Of a DNA stretch of 64,000 nucleotides, positions 38,950 through 47,272 are shown piece by piece. Source of the stretch: Bartonella rattimassiliensis 15908 (GTDB taxonomy: Bacteria; Pseudomonadota; Alphaproteobacteria; Rhizobiales; Rhizobiaceae); the NCBI RefSeq assembly GCF_000278215.1, contig NZ_JH725064.1, positions 491,587 through 555,586 on the forward strand, in the 5' to 3' direction. Numbering within the stretch: the first letter of the stretch is position 1; each line of letters starts with the position of its first letter. A model generated the notes under the pieces. It was not told where the DNA came from and ran no database searches. It saw only the letters and a list, made by a program, of their open reading frames with translations. Made by a program: the position numbers and the translations under genes.

Positions 38950-40927
38950 TGGTTTGTTTCTCCTTAATGCGTCCATCACTATCAATAAACAATACACCTT
39001 CCGGCAATGCTTCTATCTGTTTTTCTAGTGAAACATCTGACTGCGTATTATTTTTCTTATAAGCATCTTCCCCATAGGCTGCTCGGACGAGTTCGCTTGT
39101 TGCTTCTGCACCACCAAAAAGAATTGCGCGCGTTGCCGCATTCGATTTATTGAAAGTATCGATAACGGTTTTTAAAGATTTCTTCATTTGCTCTGCGGAA
39201 AGATTTTGATACAATGCCGCTACAGAGTTTTGCAAGGTTTGCAACTCCATATTAGACAAGTTCCCAAAGCCAGATGCGCCATTTGGTGAAAATGCTTTCG
39301 CTTTTCTCAAGGCATCAATCCCAATATTCGCCTTTAATGAATCAAGCATATGCCCAAAATCTTTTGCCTTAAAACCAGGTATTAACGACCCCCAATAACC
39401 AAGGAAACCAGTAACATGCGGGTGTTCCTCAACAGTTTTTAGCAATTCTTTAGATGCCGAGAGTATACGATTGAATCTCTCCTCTGAATCCAAAATTTGC
39501 ATTTGTAATTGCTGTTCTTTACGCTTCTCCTCCTTCTGCTCTTGGATTAATTTATGTTCTGCAGCACTTCCTGCAATTGGCAACGCACGTATGCCATGAG
39601 GTGCATTTTCATCCTTAACAAACATATAACCCACTTCAGGCTTTGACAGCATGCTATCAGTATTTCCTCCTAATCCAGAAGCAGTAGAACGTTGTCCCCC
39701 TTGGACAGGTATAATTTTCCCTGTGCTTGTTGAAACTTGGAAAACCATATCCTCAGGCAATCCCTGCTCTGCTTTTTCTTCTACTGTGAGTGTTCTATAG
39801 CCTTCTTGAGGGCTTAATATGCTGCCTATGACTTTCTGAGCAAGATTTGGATATTGCGCAACTGCTTTTGCATCTTCATCACTGTATCCTTTTGAACGCA
39901 AGAAGTCTAAAGTTTGTTGACTAGAGCCAGCTTGAGAGTTTAACGTGCTACCAATCACTTTCATGGCAAGATCTGGATATTGCATGATTGCTTGTGCATC
40001 TTTATCATCGTATCCTTTAGAGCGTAAAAACTCAAAAATTGGTCTATTTTGAGCACGTACATTATTGCCCTGCCGCATAACAAGCGCCGCATTTGAAAAG
40101 CTTTCTTGCGGTGTTTTTCCTGATGCTAACCCCGCAAAAAAATCCATGAGATGCTCGGAAAATTCTGATTTTCTAAAACGCTCCCATAAGCTGCTTGGAT
40201 TTGCGTCTTTATGAATAAAGTTCCCAACGGCGTTTACATAATTTGTTGCCTGTTCTGGCATATCATTTGATTTTAAATGTTCCTCTTCTGGTAAGTGTGC
40301 ATTCAAATGTTTTTCTTCTCCTATAGGTGCATCAAAAAGCTTTTCCTCATCATTTCCAGAATCGTTTTTCAAAGAGTTTTCCGCGATAGATTTCTCATTA
40401 AGTTGAGCAATATAATCCATCACATTTTTTTGCTGTCGCCCAGCTTCATCCCCACTAGACTGATCAATGTTCCCAACAAGTGGAGGTTGAGGAATCATTG
40501 ATGCAATACCTCCCTGCTCTGAGAAGTCATGCTTTTGTTGCTCTGGCGCCTCTTGTATCTTAACAGTATCCTTTGAAGCATCCGGCAAAGGGGGCATTTG
40601 GCGCTTTAAATCATCCGTAGACATAATCAATTCTGCTGGCGTTTTTTTCCCAACTTCTCCTCCTCCCCCATAAGAGCCGCGAATAAGCTCTGTAGGACTT
40701 AATTTTTGTGGCGTATCAGCCCCATTGCTCGCATCAAAAGGGTTTGTGCTAAAAGCAGCCCGTTCTATAAAACTAGGCTTGTATCGTCCTTCAAACGGTG
40801 TGTTTGAAGGCGTGGAATGTTTTTGAAAAAAATATTTAGGTAACTGAAAAAGACCCTGATGTATTAAAGGACGCAAAACTTTTGGATTCATAAATAGTGA
40901 TAAAGTATTAAAGCTGTTTTGTTCCAT
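38942..40927 (-). CDS. Large phage structural protein, probable ejection protein
   Basis: About 661 aa. Polar and disordered N-terminal third, then a region with a twofold repeat (LRSKGYDDKDAQAIMQYPDL and LRSKGYSDEDAKAVAQYPNL), then helical sequence with an Asn/Gln-rich part. The start ATG at 40927 overlaps the stop of the upstream gene (TGATG). No known family recognised. Position suggests an injected virion protein or tail component. Confidence 0.6.
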   Translation of the reverse strand: MEQNSFNTLSLFMNPKVLRPLIHQGLFQLPKYFFQKHSTPSNTPFEGRYKPSFIERAAFSTNPFDASNGADTPQKLSPTELIRGSYGGGGEVGKKTPAELIMSTDDLKRQMPPLPDASKDTVKIQEAPEQQKHDFSEQGGIASMIPQPPLVGNIDQSSGDEAGRQQKNVMDYIAQLNEKSIAENSLKNDSGNDEEKLFDAPIGEEKHLNAHLPEEEHLKSNDMPEQATNYVNAVGNFIHKDANPSSLWERFRKSEFSEHLMDFFAGLASGKTPQESFSNAALVMRQGNNVRAQNRPIFEFLRSKGYDDKDAQAIMQYPDLAMKVIGSTLNSQAGSSQQTLDFLRSKGYSDEDAKAVAQYPNLAQKVIGSILSPQEGYRTLTVEEKAEQGLPEDMVFQVSTSTGKIIPVQGGQRSTASGLGGNTDSMLSKPEVGYMFVKDENAPHGIRALPIAGSAAEHKLIQEQKEEKRKEQQLQMQILDSEERFNRILSASKELLKTVEEHPHVTGFLGYWGSLIPGFKAKDFGHMLDSLKANIGIDALRKAKAFSPNGASGFGNLSNMELQTLQNSVAALYQNLSAEQMKKSLKTVIDTFNKSNAATRAILFGGAEATSELVRAAYGEDAYKKNNTQSDVSLEKQIEALPEGVLFIDSDGRIKEKQTNG

Positions 40928-41982
40928 CACTGCACCCTTTCCATTTCAAAGCCAAGCTTGCTATAATCCACATGCAAAAAGCCTGTCGTCTTATGCAAGA
41001 AAACAGCTTTAGGATTTGTCTTCAAAACATCCTGCGCCATCACCCCGCGATAGCGCTCTGGATAACCTTTGTAGTTGTATTCATAGAGTGTATAGCCATT
41101 TCTCTGCCCAACTTCTCTGATGTTTTCTTTTGCTCTGATGTCACTAAGTCCAGCAAACGTACCAAGTATGGTTCCAACATTTCCAACAATTTCCCATGGA
41201 TTTGGTTTTGCCCGCGGTGTAAACTGTGTCCCTTGTCCCGTTTGCATCCCGTAATTTCCAGCAGAAGCCGTACCAGCTGCAAGCAACTTACTTAACTGCT
41301 CCCAATCAAGATTATTCTGCTGTTCCCATTTCTGTCGTTCTGCATCTAATTGCTGTTGATGATTGGCATCAAGCAAACCGCCTCCCGCCAATGCATTGAT
41401 ATTCGCCTGACTTTGACCTTGAAAAAAGTTATTAGCGCCCGCCAACTGATTTTGATTAGCTTGATCAATCATTCCATTGGCTTGCATCATATTGTTGACG
41501 TCTTGGTTATATTGCTGTGAGAGAGCTTGGGTTGCTATGCCGCCCAATTCATCTGCTAAAACACCCGTATGTGCACCAGAACCATAACGCCCCGCCCCTG
41601 CCAATGAACTGTTAATCGTGTCTGAAGCTTTATTTAAGGTGTTTTGAAGTGCTTCATTAAAATAAGGATTATTGCCTATTTGCTTCCCTGAAGCCATATT
41701 CTTTAAATTCTGGCTGGTTGAATTTTGCCCTGTGGCTAATCCATTTAAAGTGTTGTTATCATAGTTATGCGTATTATTGGCAAGTCCATTAATTGCATTC
41801 TTTGTTTGATCACTTAAACCCGCAACACGCTGCCCATCATAGACAGCTTTTCCGCTGCCTTGATTATAAAAATTCATGGCATCTTTAGCAGCACGTTCAA
41901 AGATGCCTTTTGCCCATTCAGGTGGTGCATTTGTTTGCGTGGTATTTTGCGTCGTCTGAATTGGTTTTGAACTTTTTCCCAT
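40927..41982 (-). CDS. Phage protein with C-terminal S74 (intramolecular chaperone) domain
   Basis: 351 aa. The first 270 residues are N/Q/G/A-rich and helical (FERAAKDAMNFYNQG). The last 75 hold an S74 peptidase-chaperone domain: SDIRAKENI gives the Ser and Lys five residues apart that act as the self-cleavage dyad, followed by YTLYEYNYKG and YRGVMAQDV. S74 domains usually trimerise fibres and then cut themselves off. Here it caps a protein among ejection-type genes. Confidence 0.75.
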   Translation of the reverse strand: MGKSSKPIQTTQNTTQTNAPPEWAKGIFERAAKDAMNFYNQGSGKAVYDGQRVAGLSDQTKNAINGLANNTHNYDNNTLNGLATGQNSTSQNLKNMASGKQIGNNPYFNEALQNTLNKASDTINSSLAGAGRYGSGAHTGVLADELGGIATQALSQQYNQDVNNMMQANGMIDQANQNQLAGANNFFQGQSQANINALAGGGLLDANHQQQLDAERQKWEQQNNLDWEQLSKLLAAGTASAGNYGMQTGQGTQFTPRAKPNPWEIVGNVGTILGTFAGLSDIRAKENIREVGQRNGYTLYEYNYKGYPERYRGVMAQDVLKTNPKAVFLHKTTGFLHVDYSKLGFEMERVQ

Positions 41983-41983
41983 G

Positions 41984-42412
41984 TTAAAGCTGCTTTCTAT
42001 ATTCTAAAAGATTAACGAAATAGCCATGCGATTTAAGGGATTTTTCCCACCCACGCCGACCGATAATGATAAGTTCTTTCGCCCCTTTTTCTTTGTAATA
42101 GGCTTCAATTTGGGGAATAAGCTTCGTTAAGGGCGCTCCTCCTTTTCCCCCAAGCGTAATAATAACCGCTCGCAACACTCCAGTGACAAGTTTTTGTAAC
42201 TCTGTTGTGACATGTGCCATAAAATTTTCCTGCTCATCCACAATAATCCAGAGAAGTTTTTCCCCTTTTAAAATATCCTTTAAAATAATCTCTGGAGTAT
42301 AATCATCAGGGAATTTTTTATGAAAATAAGATATTGATTTTATAACCTTATCCAAATAGGGCGCCATTTGTTCAACACTCCATTTTTCGGTGTTATAAAT
42401 TTTAAAACTCAT
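41984..42412 (-). CDS. Phage protein resembling GNAT acetyltransferases
   Basis: 142 aa. Mixed alpha/beta pattern: LLWIIVDEQENFMAHV and LRAVIITLGG strands, a helix LIPQIEAYYKEKGA, then ELIIIGRRGWEKSLKSHGY, which matches the last strand-helix of GNAT folds seen in podovirus head-tail regions. The acetyl-CoA pyrophosphate loop is not obvious. Activity uncertain. Confidence 0.5.
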   Translation of the reverse strand: MSFKIYNTEKWSVEQMAPYLDKVIKSISYFHKKFPDDYTPEIILKDILKGEKLLWIIVDEQENFMAHVTTELQKLVTGVLRAVIITLGGKGGAPLTKLIPQIEAYYKEKGAKELIIIGRRGWEKSLKSHGYFVNLLEYRKQL

Positions 42413-43866
42413 CTTATGCCTGCGGGTTTTAGCGTCACATCAAAGCCTGTTATATGAGTCCATGGTGTGCCTTCTGGTATCCTAAGTCGCAAAGCGTGAT
42501 AACGTGCCCTAGAGCGAATATTGTACATCCCGCTGCTATAGCCCGCATAACGTTCTTTCGCCCAATTTAATTGACTTCTATTATCAATGATAAAAGCAGC
42601 TCCAACGCTTAAAAGACCATTGGTCGTATCTGCTTGAACAAAAGCCTCACTCATCAGATTAATCTGTCTGCCTGTATCCCCTACAGTTTGTGAAGCAATG
42701 ACAGCTTCCATAGGAGAACCAGCAAAAAAACCAAATCTATTGTCTTCTGTAAACGCTCCCAACATTGGCGCGCCATTTTGCCACATTTTACTATCAAGAG
42801 AAGCACGTAAATCTCTCAAGCATTCTTGTACTTCGTCTAAACCTTCTAATGTATAACCTGCCGCAAAGAGAGGAAATAAGAGAAGTCTCTGACCTTTGAT
42901 GACGCTCCATATTTGCAAAAGCCAATCATAAACATAGATATTCATTCCCATCATATCGTCATTTATAGAAAAATAAACGCGTGAATAGACCGGATCAATC
43001 CAGGCTCTCATCTCATCAATGGCAAAGTTATTGTAAAGCGTAAAGATTGTTTTATCGACTTTGCCAAAACCAATAGGCAACATCTCGCCGGTATTGTTGA
43101 TTTGATAAAAACCATCATCAGAAACAAAGAAAGTATAGTCTCCACGACTTGTAATCGCCGTACTACTTTTTGCCCCTATTTTGTCTTTTATTTTGACAAA
43201 ACTAAATATTATTTTAGATCCTGGAACGAAGGTTGCATGATAAATAGCAGAACGCATAAAAATAAGCGGATTGGTTGCTTGCGTTGCTCCTTGTATATAT
43301 TCTCCATCTGGAAAATCCTGATAATCACAACTTTTCTCACCAACCTTCCAGTGTGTTGCATCATTGAGACCTGACCAATGAACACGATTTGGCTTATCTG
43401 TTAATTTCATTAAACAGACAAAATCTCCCCAAATACGAACAAGTCCAGCACGCGGGGGATTCCCCCCCAAATCTTCAAATCTCTCTGCTGTCTTTAAGGC
43501 AAATATTTGCGGTGTATCATTGTTATTAACGGCAATGATATAATCACCAAAGACCGCAAAAGACCAAGGTGCCGTTTCATTGGCGTGATATTGTTCCCCA
43601 AGCTTGCTAATATCTTTCCAACCGCGTGTGCTGTTATCATATTCATAAAGCTTTGTTGATGTCCCTACAATAATCCGCACACCACTCAATGACCTTACTG
43701 CATAGACCCCCAAAATAACATCCGGAAAAGGTTCTGAAACCGGTGCAACTTTGGGAACTGGAATATAGGAATTGGGTGCTGGTAAAACGTTCACAATCTC
43801 GCAAGAATAACCACTATTAATAAATGCAACATCTGGTCTAAACTCAGCAATAGGAATAAAGGTCAT
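42409..43866 (-). CDS. Head-completion/tail hub protein, beta-propeller-like
   Basis: 485 aa, mostly beta, with recurrent short strands such as GVYAVRSLSGVRIIVGTSTKLYEYDN and TFFVSDDGFYQINN, like the packaged-DNA stabilising hub proteins of P22-type phages (gp10). This is an architectural resemblance only. Its place just below the head-tail adaptor gene supports a stopper or hub role. It overlaps the next gene by 4 bp. Confidence 0.55.
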   Translation of the reverse strand: MTFIPIAEFRPDVAFINSGYSCEIVNVLPAPNSYIPVPKVAPVSEPFPDVILGVYAVRSLSGVRIIVGTSTKLYEYDNSTRGWKDISKLGEQYHANETAPWSFAVFGDYIIAVNNNDTPQIFALKTAERFEDLGGNPPRAGLVRIWGDFVCLMKLTDKPNRVHWSGLNDATHWKVGEKSCDYQDFPDGEYIQGATQATNPLIFMRSAIYHATFVPGSKIIFSFVKIKDKIGAKSSTAITSRGDYTFFVSDDGFYQINNTGEMLPIGFGKVDKTIFTLYNNFAIDEMRAWIDPVYSRVYFSINDDMMGMNIYVYDWLLQIWSVIKGQRLLLFPLFAAGYTLEGLDEVQECLRDLRASLDSKMWQNGAPMLGAFTEDNRFGFFAGSPMEAVIASQTVGDTGRQINLMSEAFVQADTTNGLLSVGAAFIIDNRSQLNWAKERYAGYSSGMYNIRSRARYHALRLRIPEGTPWTHITGFDVTLKPAGIR

Positions 43867-44564
43867 CAGAAATCCGTATGTTGAACTCTCAACAAATTCT
43901 TGCGCCGTGAAGTCTCAATTTGTAGCGCATCAAGTTGCTCTTGAAACATAGCAAAGGCTGCCGCAGCCATCTGTGGTTCTTTAATAATATTGGTATAAAT
44001 TTCATATTTAGCGCGGGTTTTAATCAGTTCATAGGCTTCCAAAAACCATATTGAAGCTTCTTGCGCACTCTCAATGTCTTTTATTCTTATAGGATCAAGA
44101 ATAAGCCTGATAGAATAAATTCGGTCTGGGATTGGATACAAAATAAGCTTTTGTTCAAAATAACTGTATCGCGTAGGCATGCTATGGTTACAATCATTCA
44201 CAAGACTCTCAATAACAAGCGGATCTGTATGCAAAAGCTTTGATTTGCTGTGATTATCTTCATAAATGTAAGCATCAACAATGCGAACAGCAGCTGGAAT
44301 AACTGGATTTTCCTCAGCTCCATAACGGCTTTTCCCCTTTAAAGTGGTCAAAACAACTTCGCGACTTTCATTAAAATAAAAGGGCAATCGTTCACAAAAC
44401 CGAAGTGCCGAAAATATCGCCTTTTGAACTTGATCAACATATTCATCTGTTTGATCATCAATTTCATCCTGAATATCATTCACCATCTGAATGAAATTTT
44501 TATCATGAGGAACAATGGTCTGTTTGTCTCCAATCGGACCACTTGTCTGTACTATTATTGTCAT
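43866..44564 (-). CDS. Head-tail adaptor-like phage protein
   Basis: About 232 aa from ATG 44564 (MTIIVQTSGPIG); an in-frame start at 44615 is less likely. Helical N-terminus (FIQMVNDIQDEIDDQTDEYV), a central beta region and a helical C-terminus. Size and position between coat and hub genes match the dodecameric adaptor under the portal. Family not proven. Confidence 0.6.
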   Translation of the reverse strand: MTIIVQTSGPIGDKQTIVPHDKNFIQMVNDIQDEIDDQTDEYVDQVQKAIFSALRFCERLPFYFNESREVVLTTLKGKSRYGAEENPVIPAAVRIVDAYIYEDNHSKSKLLHTDPLVIESLVNDCNHSMPTRYSYFEQKLILYPIPDRIYSIRLILDPIRIKDIESAQEASIWFLEAYELIKTRAKYEIYTNIIKEPQMAAAAFAMFQEQLDALQIETSRRKNLLRVQHTDF

Positions 44565-44639
44565 ATGACTCTCTTCCAAATGTCTTAGAATATCTTGAGA
44601 GAAGAGGGGACGCAAAAAAACAAACGCCCCCTTATGCCT

Positions 44640-45089
44640 TTAACGATTTGTGTAAAACTCAACAATCACCTCAACATCACCTTTGCTGCTTTTCTTGTTT
44701 CGTGTCACATAAATCGCATTTTCTGCTTCTAACGGAACATCTCGTTCCTCCATAGGAATGTCCACATTGCTATTGTAAGGTTGCGAAAAACTTAACTGTC
44801 CATAATCATTACCATGAGGCTCTTTTCCAAATGTAGCTGTTACATCTTCAAAAAACTCCACGGCGTAAATTTTAATGCTTTTGATAAAAGCCCCTCGGGG
44901 TAGAACACCAATTTTCGTTATCAACCCTTGATCTGTACACTTAATACGCGCCCGCAAAAAACTAACCTGCTGTGTACAATTGTTGCGTCCTTGCAAAGGA
45001 GGTGGCAATCCCTCATCTATCATGCCAACAGTTTCAATAGGTTCAATAGTTTCAACAGGTTTCTGTGTAATTGGCGGTTTTTCTGCCAT
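44640..45089 (-). CDS. Phage virion protein of unknown function (head decoration candidate)
   Basis: About 149 aa from ATG 45089, with AAGGA upstream. Proline/glutamate-rich N-terminus (PPITQKPVETIEPIETVG), then a beta-rich domain (GVLPRGAFIKSIKIYAVEFF...VEVIVEFYTNR). It follows the major coat gene, a usual place for a decoration or head-fibre protein. Confidence 0.55.
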   Translation of the reverse strand: MAEKPPITQKPVETIEPIETVGMIDEGLPPPLQGRNNCTQQVSFLRARIKCTDQGLITKIGVLPRGAFIKSIKIYAVEFFEDVTATFGKEPHGNDYGQLSFSQPYNSNVDIPMEERDVPLEAENAIYVTRNKKSSKGDVEVIVEFYTNR

Positions 45090-45119
45090 AATTATCATCC
45101 TTTAATGAAGTTAAAATTA

Positions 45120-46262
45120 TTAGCCTGCTTCAGCAAAAGAAGGGATAACAATCGTGCCAAAGTCTTGTCCCCCTTGATCAGAATGCGGCAAGGTATAGCG
45201 TGACTTTTTCATGCCGATAATGGTTTTTGCGGCAACCCCAAATTCACGTTGATAATCAAACAGTTCTTCAACAAGTTTATAGCGTGTTCCCCCTTTCCCA
45301 TCGCCTCCTGTAGCTCCATTACCAACGCGCCCATAAGCCATGATAACGCTTTGCGCACCAAGCAACACAGCACGGCGAACAGATGTTATAGGCTCTTGTG
45401 TCTTTGAATTGATACCATTGGGAACATGTTCAGCTTCACGTAAGATGACACCGTTATACATCCCCAAAGAGCCATCAAAAATTGGGTTCTGAGACCGTGA
45501 ACCATCATAAGCTGCTTTGGTAATGTCTAACCACTGCCCGCTCTTGGTATTGGTCCGTAATTGGGTCACTTGTGTTGGGTGGAGATACATCACATAAGCA
45601 GATTTTCCATCAACACGAACAGGGCGCAAACGTGGATTAGCAAGTTTAGCACGTTCAACAGCTTGATCTATAAGATCTAATGTAAAAACATCCTCTTTTG
45701 TAAGTTCTTCATCTGTCTTTTTCTTAGCTGGGCGAATAATGCGCAATTTGCTTGGCTCTAATGGAGCATTAAAACCATAATGTACGGGTTTAAGGGTTAT
45801 GGTGCGTCCTTCAAAGTGAATCCATGGTGCTGTATAACCTGCTGCCTGAATGAAGAACATCAAACTTAAGCGATCTGCATACCAATCAACAAGTCCATCC
45901 TTTGCTTCTGTTCGTAAATTAAATAAGACACGTTGTTGATCAATGGTGCCTTCATATTTTACGCGTACAGCATGAGAAAGCTCGTTAATACGCACCGTTT
46001 CATTCATAAATTGGAGTGCTTCTTCATTCCCCTCCAGTGTTTGTCCCTCGCTAACGCCATCCCCCATAAGTTGGACTCTTAATCCGCTCGTCACAGAGTC
46101 ACCAGCGGATTTTCCTAGCATATCCAATACTTGAATAATGCTGTTTTTGCCTTTTCCCATCAGCGGTGCAATGGGCAACGCTTTTGAAGTTTCTGTGTTT
46201 AGCATCTTAGCCCAAACGCCAACGGCTAATGGGTCATTGAGCTTTACTTCTGTTACTGCCAT
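45120..46262 (-). CDS. Major capsid protein, N4-gp56 family
   Basis: 380 aa. The N-terminal segments LNDPLAVGVWAKMLN, GKGKNSIIQV, GDSVTSGLRVQLMGDGVSEG and EGNEEALQF are typical of the N4 gp56-type HK97-fold coat. Later YVMYLHPTQVTQLR and GAQSVIMAYGR agree. It lies directly downstream of the scaffold-like gene. Confidence 0.88.
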   Translation of the reverse strand: MAVTEVKLNDPLAVGVWAKMLNTETSKALPIAPLMGKGKNSIIQVLDMLGKSAGDSVTSGLRVQLMGDGVSEGQTLEGNEEALQFMNETVRINELSHAVRVKYEGTIDQQRVLFNLRTEAKDGLVDWYADRLSLMFFIQAAGYTAPWIHFEGRTITLKPVHYGFNAPLEPSKLRIIRPAKKKTDEELTKEDVFTLDLIDQAVERAKLANPRLRPVRVDGKSAYVMYLHPTQVTQLRTNTKSGQWLDITKAAYDGSRSQNPIFDGSLGMYNGVILREAEHVPNGINSKTQEPITSVRRAVLLGAQSVIMAYGRVGNGATGGDGKGGTRYKLVEELFDYQREFGVAAKTIIGMKKSRYTLPHSDQGGQDFGTIVIPSFAEAG

Positions 46263-46359
46263 TTTAATTAATGCCTTTCTTGGTTTTTAAAACTCGCCTT
46301 GCGGCATAACCAAACGATAACAATCACTTGGTTATCTCTGTTGCGCCACCACGCACATC

Positions 46360-47256
46360 TCACGCTCTGCTCATAATTTGTTCAAATTTTTCGGGATTTT
46401 TCTCCACCCATACAGCAAATTCAGCTTCTGGCATGGAAAAGAGTGTTCTCACATCCATACCACCTGTTGGAACTTGTCCACTGCGCGCTGTAAGTGTCCG
46501 CGCTGCTTGAGAGCGCTCTTGAAGGGGTTCCACTTCATCCTTTATTGGTGCTCCACTATAGCCAAAAGCCTTTGCTTTTTGCACCAGCACCTCTATTGGG
46601 TTTATACCGGCTTTCTGACACTGCTGACATATTTGACGCAATTCAGCACCAATTTGCTGTTGCCGTGCTGCGGGATCTTTCCATTGTGGATAAAGATCTG
46701 CCTGCGCTTGTAAGACACTATCTGCCCTTTCATAGAGATAATCGGTGATACTGTCTAAATCGGGATATTTATCTTGTACCTGCGCTTTGGCTTCCTCAAA
46801 ATAATCCCCTAATTTCTGCCGTTCATATTCCTCTTGGATCAAACGTTCTTGGCTTTCTCTTATGCGAGAAAACTCATCAAGCAATTTCTGTTGTTCCTGT
46901 ACTTTATGACTAAGCCATGCAACATGTGCTTTTGGATCATCTTCTAGGGTAGGGATATTTTCATCGCGGCGTCTTACCGCTTCTTCTTGCATTTGTGCAT
47001 ATTTTTGCGCAAACTCAATGGCAAGTTCACGCGCTTCCATAGCCTTTTGCTCTGCCTTTTGGCGTGCTTGTCGTTCTTGCTCTATCACACCAGAATGGGG
47101 CTCTTCGCCAACCGGTTCGACAGGGGGCTGTTCAGAACTTTCTTCTGCTTCAAACACCTCTTCAACTTGCTCAGGCTCGACTAACTCAACAGCATGATCA
47201 CTGGCAAAATGTTCGTCATAAATTGCTTGTTCTTCAGGTGTAAACTCTTCTTCCAT
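46360..47256 (-). CDS. Probable scaffolding protein
   Basis: 298 aa, very acidic and glutamine-rich, predicted almost wholly helical (EEEFTPEEQAIYDEH; RQARQKAEQKAMEARELA). It lies between portal and coat genes, where podovirus scaffolds are encoded. Sequence similarity in scaffolds is low, so the call rests on composition and context. Confidence 0.75.
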   Translation of the reverse strand: MEEEFTPEEQAIYDEHFASDHAVELVEPEQVEEVFEAEESSEQPPVEPVGEEPHSGVIEQERQARQKAEQKAMEARELAIEFAQKYAQMQEEAVRRRDENIPTLEDDPKAHVAWLSHKVQEQQKLLDEFSRIRESQERLIQEEYERQKLGDYFEEAKAQVQDKYPDLDSITDYLYERADSVLQAQADLYPQWKDPAARQQQIGAELRQICQQCQKAGINPIEVLVQKAKAFGYSGAPIKDEVEPLQERSQAARTLTARSGQVPTGGMDVRTLFSMPEAEFAVWVEKNPEKFEQIMSRA

Positions 47257-47272
47257 ATTCTCTTTTGCTCCT

